The notes beneath the pieces were generated by a model that saw nothing but the letters and a program-made list of their open reading frames with translations, was not told the origin of the DNA and did not search any database. From JAMXLO01 sp964427005 (GTDB taxonomy: Bacteria; Pseudomonadota; Alphaproteobacteria; Acetobacterales; Acetobacteraceae): 18,818 bases of DNA. The position numbers and the translations under genes are program-made. The stretch spans positions 1-18,818 of the forward strand of contig CAYRTL010000102.1 in the NCBI GenBank assembly GCA_964427005.1, written 5' to 3'. Shown here piece by piece: positions 14,047-18,818 of the stretch (the first letter of the stretch is position 1; every line of letters starts with the position of its first letter).

Positions 14047-14723
14047 AGGCCGGTATCGTCATCTTTCCCGGCATCAATCGCGAACGCGACATGGCGATCG
14101 CTCTGCGCCATTCGGGCGCGGAACCGCGCATGATCTGGCACAAGGAAACCGATCTCTCCGGCCTCGACCTCATCGTCATTCCTGGCGGCTTTTCGCACGG
14201 CGACTATCTGCGCTGCGGCGCCATGGCGGCGCATTCGCCGGTCATGACGGCTGTCCGCGAGCACGCCGCGCGTGGCGGGTACATCCTTGGCGTGTGCAAC
14301 GGATTCCAGATTCTCACCGAGGCCGGCCTTCTGCCTGGTGCGCTGCTGCGCAACGCTTCGCTGCGTTTCCTCTCGATGGACTGCCACCTGCGGGTCGAAC
14401 GCAGCGACACCGTGTTCACCAATCAGTACCAGCGCGGCCAGACCTTCCGCGCCGTCATGGCACACGGCGACGGTAACTATTTCGCCGATGACGCGACATT
14501 GGACCGGCTGGAAGGCGAGGGGCTGGTGGCGCTTCGTTACTCAACGCCGACTGGCGAGATCACGTCCGAGGCGAATCTGAACGGCAGCGCCCGCAGTATC
14601 GCCGGCATTCTGTCGCCCAACCTGCGCGTTCTCGGCCTGATGCCGCACCCCGAGGATTACGTCGATACGCTGATGGGCAGCACCGACGGCAAGCCTTTGT
14701 TCGACGCCCTGGTGGCGGCCTAG
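14043..14723 (+). CDS. purQ: FGAM synthase glutaminase subunit PurQ
   Basis: A 226-residue class I glutamine amidotransferase. The triad is intact: Cys85 in GVCNGFQIL, His202 and Glu204 in MPHPEDY. It opens KAGIVIFPGINRERDM with the PurQ-specific PGxNxExD pattern and contains VIPGGFSHGDYLRCG (45-59). PurQ frees ammonia from glutamine and passes it to PurL in the PurS-PurQ-PurL complex. The start at 14043 is chosen over an in-frame ATG 18 bases upstream because it matches the family start and overlaps the stop of the preceding small gene (ATGA). No independent ribosome site is clear, which points to coupled translation. Confidence 0.96.
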   Translation: MKAGIVIFPGINRERDMAIALRHSGAEPRMIWHKETDLSGLDLIVIPGGFSHGDYLRCGAMAAHSPVMTAVREHAARGGYILGVCNGFQILTEAGLLPGALLRNASLRFLSMDCHLRVERSDTVFTNQYQRGQTFRAVMAHGDGNYFADDATLDRLEGEGLVALRYSTPTGEITSEANLNGSARSIAGILSPNLRVLGLMPHPEDYVDTLMGSTDGKPLFDALVAA

Positions 14724-14753
14724 AGGGCTCCATACGAGGTCCTCGGAACGGGA

Positions 14754-14782
14754 TGGCAGCGCGTCCACCCGGTCGCTATATC
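14754..14782 (+). promoter_or_regulatory. Possible promoter before purL
   Basis: TGGCAG, 17 bases, TATATC: the same layout as upstream of purC. A transcript starting about seven bases later would have a leader of only about 8 nt before the purL ATG, and purL has no clear ribosome site. It is a weak prediction resting on the match between the two sites. Confidence 0.3.
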
Positions 14783-14796
14783 AACCGCCGCGCATC

Positions 14797-17022
<2,226 letters not shown>

Positions 17023-17040
17023 CCAAAGGGGAGGGCCAGC

Positions 17041-17274
17041 ATGGCGATGGCGGCGAGCGAGATCGAGGCGCTGATCAAGGCGGCGATCCCGGATGCGCGT
17101 GTCACCGTCGAGGACCTCGCCGGGGATGGCGACCACTACGCCGCGACCGTGGTGTCGGAGCAGTTCCGTGGCATCCCGCGCGTGAAGCAGCACCAGATTG
17201 TCTATGCCGCGCTGCGCGGCAGAATGGGGGGCGAGCTGCACGCCCTCGCGTTGCAAACCTCAGTCCCGGACTAG
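17041..17274 (+). CDS. bolA: BolA family protein
   Basis: A 77-residue BolA-like protein. The core GDGDHYAATVVSEQFRGIPR, then VKQHQIVYAAL with the conserved His51, is the family signature; it ends ALQTSVPD. BolA proteins bind a shared 2Fe-2S cluster with monothiol glutaredoxins and help in iron-sulfur delivery or iron sensing. The gene directly upstream of grxD fits that partnership. GGGGAGG lies shortly before the ATG. It is 18 bases from the purL stop, so it is probably transcribed with the purine genes, a linkage I recall as common in Alphaproteobacteria. Confidence 0.92.
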   Translation: MAMAASEIEALIKAAIPDARVTVEDLAGDGDHYAATVVSEQFRGIPRVKQHQIVYAALRGRMGGELHALALQTSVPD

Positions 17275-17284
17275 GAGTCCAACG

Positions 17285-17623
17285 ATGGCCAACGACGTGT
17301 TCGAACGTATCCAGAGCGAGATCGATGAAGCGCCGGTGATGCTCTACATGAAGGGCACGGCGATGTTCCCGCAATGCGGGTTCTCGGCTCGCGTGGTGCA
17401 GATCCTCACGCACATGGGTGTGCCGTTCAAGACCGCGAATGTGCTGGAGGACACGGAGCTGCGCGAGGGCATCAAGCAGTTCTCCCAGTGGCCCACCATT
17501 CCGCAGCTTTACGTGAAGGGCGAGTTCGTCGGCGGCTGTGACATCGTGACCGAGATGTTCCAGTCGGGCGAGCTGGAGACGCTGCTCAGCGAGAAGGGCA
17601 TCGAGCACAAGACCGAGGCGTAA
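17285..17623 (+). CDS. grxD: Monothiol glutaredoxin, Grx4/GrxD type
   Basis: A 112-residue glutaredoxin of the CGFS class. The active site CGFS is at 31-34 after KGTAMFPQ, with Lys23 for glutathione. The stretch FSQWPTIPQLYVKGEFVGGCDIV (67-89) carries the WP insertion, cis-Pro and GGCD typical of this class. Such proteins hold a 2Fe-2S cluster as glutathione-bound dimers or as heterodimers with BolA. The start at 17285 has AGGAG seven bases upstream, overlapping the bolA stop; a frame-open codon 87 bases upstream lies inside bolA and is not credible. Confidence 0.96.
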   Translation: MANDVFERIQSEIDEAPVMLYMKGTAMFPQCGFSARVVQILTHMGVPFKTANVLEDTELREGIKQFSQWPTIPQLYVKGEFVGGCDIVTEMFQSGELETLLSEKGIEHKTEA

Positions 17624-17644
17624 GCCTCACGTTAATCGGCCGAT

Positions 17645-18730
17645 GTGCATTCTGCGTGGGTGCACGTCGGCGTTGTCATTCCCGCCTATAATGCCGCGTC
17701 ATGGATCGGCGATGCGATCGCGTCGCTGCTGGCGCAGACGCATCGCGACTGGACGCTGGTGGTGGTGGATGACGGATCGGCTGACGGCACCGGCGATGTT
17801 GTGGCCGGATTTTCGGATGATCGCATACGGCTGATCCGGCAGGCGAATGCCGGCGTCTCCGCGGCGCGGAACCGTGGTGCTCTCTTGCCCCTATCGTCAT
17901 CGCGGAGCTTGGCACACTGCTGTCCGGTTAAAGCGGTTGGTGAGGACTGGCGTTGTTCCAGCGTCATGGCGGGGCTTGGCCTCGCCAAGCCCCGCCATGA
18001 CGATAGGGAGGCCCTGCTCTTTCTCGATTCGGACGACTGGCTGGCGCTCGACGCATTGGCCCGGCTGGTCGCTGCGCTCGACGCCTCGCCAGACGCAGTC
18101 GCGTCCTGTGGTGCCTACATGTTTGTCAACACCAACCGCGTTGGTATTCCACCATCAGGCGATCTTCTGGCACCGCTCCTGGTCCGGAATCTGTTCGCGA
18201 ACGGCGGACACGTTCTGCTTCGTAGCCAGGCAGTGCGAGCGGCAGGTGGCTTCCGTGCCGACATCAGCTATGGCGAGGATTGGGAATTCTGGGTTCGCAT
18301 CGCGTTGCAGGGCCCATTTGCATCGACCGGCGACAAAGTCCCCCTGCTGTTCGTTCGCCGGCACCAGAGCGGCGCCTATTCCCGCCTCGCGGCCGATCCG
18401 GCCTCGTTTGAGCCATGCATGAACGCGATCTTCACCAACCCCGCGCTGCTCACACGCTTCGGCGCGCGACGCCTCGCGGCCATCCGCCGCCGAACTGAGG
18501 CGGAAAACGACTGGATCATCGGCCGCGAACTGATTCGCCACGATAGCCGGCGCCACGGAAGGGAATGGCTCCGCCGCTCCGTGGTACGCAATCCCAGTGC
18601 AAAGCGGATTGCCTTGTTGGCCGCCAGTCAGGTGCTGCCACTGTTGCCCACCCGTTGGCACGGGCCATTCCAGTCTTATTGCTTCACGACCTGCGCCTCG
18701 TCGCGTGCACGCCGCCCAGCTCCCGGTTGA
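17645..18730 (+). CDS. Family 2 glycosyltransferase with an in-frame palindromic insertion
   Basis: A 361-residue GT-A fold glycosyltransferase. The first part is standard: VGVVIPAYNAASWI, VVVDDGSADGT (Asp42-Asp43), RQANAGVSAARNRG. In relatives about six residues separate RNRG from the LLFLDSDDW metal-binding motif; here about 43 do, and residues 82-121 are encoded by a palindromic element (17889-18007). After it LFLDSDDWL (DxD at 128-130) and GEDWEFW, with the likely base at Glu211-Asp212, continue in frame. The enzyme would move a sugar from a nucleotide sugar to a surface polysaccharide or protein; the acceptor is unknown. The start is GTG 17645 or GTG 17660, both with weak ribosome sites. 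The extra loop lies beside the active site, so activity is uncertain. The 3' end overlaps a convergent gene. Confidence 0.85.
   Translation: MHSAWVHVGVVIPAYNAASWIGDAIASLLAQTHRDWTLVVVDDGSADGTGDVVAGFSDDRIRLIRQANAGVSAARNRGALLPLSSSRSLAHCCPVKAVGEDWRCSSVMAGLGLAKPRHDDREALLFLDSDDWLALDALARLVAALDASPDAVASCGAYMFVNTNRVGIPPSGDLLAPLLVRNLFANGGHVLLRSQAVRAAGGFRADISYGEDWEFWVRIALQGPFASTGDKVPLLFVRRHQSGAYSRLAADPASFEPCMNAIFTNPALLTRFGARRLAAIRRRTEAENDWIIGRELIRHDSRRHGREWLRRSVVRNPSAKRIALLAASQVLPLLPTRWHGPFQSYCFTTCASSRARRPAPG
17889..18007. repeat. Palindromic element inserted in the glycosyltransferase gene
   Basis: The ends are 24-nt inverted repeats (17889-17912 and 17984-18007) matching at 22 positions, starting CCTATCGTCAT. 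The right part is a perfect 19-bp hairpin with loop CTC (17962-17980 and 17984-18002). Bases 17984-18003 are identical to 2773-2792 in the element at 2703-2791. The insertion keeps the reading frame open. Confidence 0.85.
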
Positions 18731-18818
18731 TGTACGGGCTGCGCATCACCGGCTGATTCTCGCGCCATGCAAGACGAAAATAGAGCGCGGCGATTTCGCC
18801 ATAGTTTTCGAGACTAGT
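18684..18818 (-). CDS. C-terminal 44 residues of an unidentified protein (partial)
   Basis: A minus-strand frame enters from the right edge and ends at the TGA at 18686-18684. It reads TSLENYGEIAALYFRLAWRE, then NQPVMRSPYINRELGG and a basic tail. The composition is that of a folded protein, not of a chance antisense frame, with a helix (about residues 3-18) and a conserved-looking PYINRELGG. I do not recognise the family. It converges on the glycosyltransferase and their last 47 bases overlap, so one of the two 3' ends may have been lengthened by a lost stop. Confidence 0.5.
   Translation of the reverse strand, partial: TSLENYGEIAALYFRLAWRENQPVMRSPYINRELGGVHATRRRS

Noticed and set aside
17643..17834. 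ATG at 17643 as start of the glycosyltransferase
   Set aside because: It is in another frame and gives a 63-residue product without the family motifs; the GT2 motifs lie in the frame starting with GTG at 17645.

Overview
The window looks like a stretch of an alphaproteobacterial chromosome, high in GC, with a flavour of Rhodospirillales/Acetobacteraceae. This rests on a small-form PurL with separate PurS and PurQ, a purC-purS-purQ-purL-bolA-grxD order, a DUF992 secreted protein, an alphaproteobacterial-type OmpR regulator and a TerC-like transporter. The genus cannot be fixed from the sequence alone. No rRNA, tRNA, CRISPR array, transposase or integrase was found.

Layout. 1-917: a minus-strand set of unrecognised genes (a three-helix membrane protein, an 83-residue protein translationally coupled to it, and perhaps the first codons of a third gene). 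1000-2800: accessory DNA with a glutathione S-transferase between two related 32-bp repeats, one of which is half of a perfect 21-bp palindrome, then a FitA/FitB (VapC-type) toxin-antitoxin pair and a REP-like palindromic element. 2810-4953: minus-strand succinate-semialdehyde dehydrogenase, a DUF488 protein and a 62-residue alphaproteobacterial small protein. 5114-6578: an orphan OmpR-type response regulator and a TerC-family membrane protein. 6650-7984: purB. 7991-12552: a mixed block of secreted proteins (an unknown protein, a DUF992 protein, an MlaC-like protein), a chemoreceptor and an NRDE protein, which separates purB from the rest of the purine genes.

12649-17623 is the core: purC, purS, a small Rap1a/Tai-like gene, purQ and purL, followed by bolA and the monothiol glutaredoxin grxD. 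PurS, PurQ and PurL together form FGAM synthase (step 4 of IMP synthesis), PurC makes SAICAR and PurB acts twice, on SAICAR and on adenylosuccinate. BolA and GrxD are known partners in iron-sulfur handling. The window ends with a family 2 glycosyltransferase and, converging on it, the last 44 codons of an unidentified gene.

The most notable structures are the palindromic repeats. One about 119 bp long sits inside the glycosyltransferase reading frame and is translated as about 40 extra residues. A relative of it, sharing an identical 20-nt core, lies at 2703-2791. A different palindrome (30-bp arms, three mismatches) sits inside the purine operon and appears to have replaced the start of the signal peptide of the Rap1a-like gene. 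I see no obviously new multigene system. The repeat insertions into coding DNA and the unrecognised operon at the left edge are the best leads.
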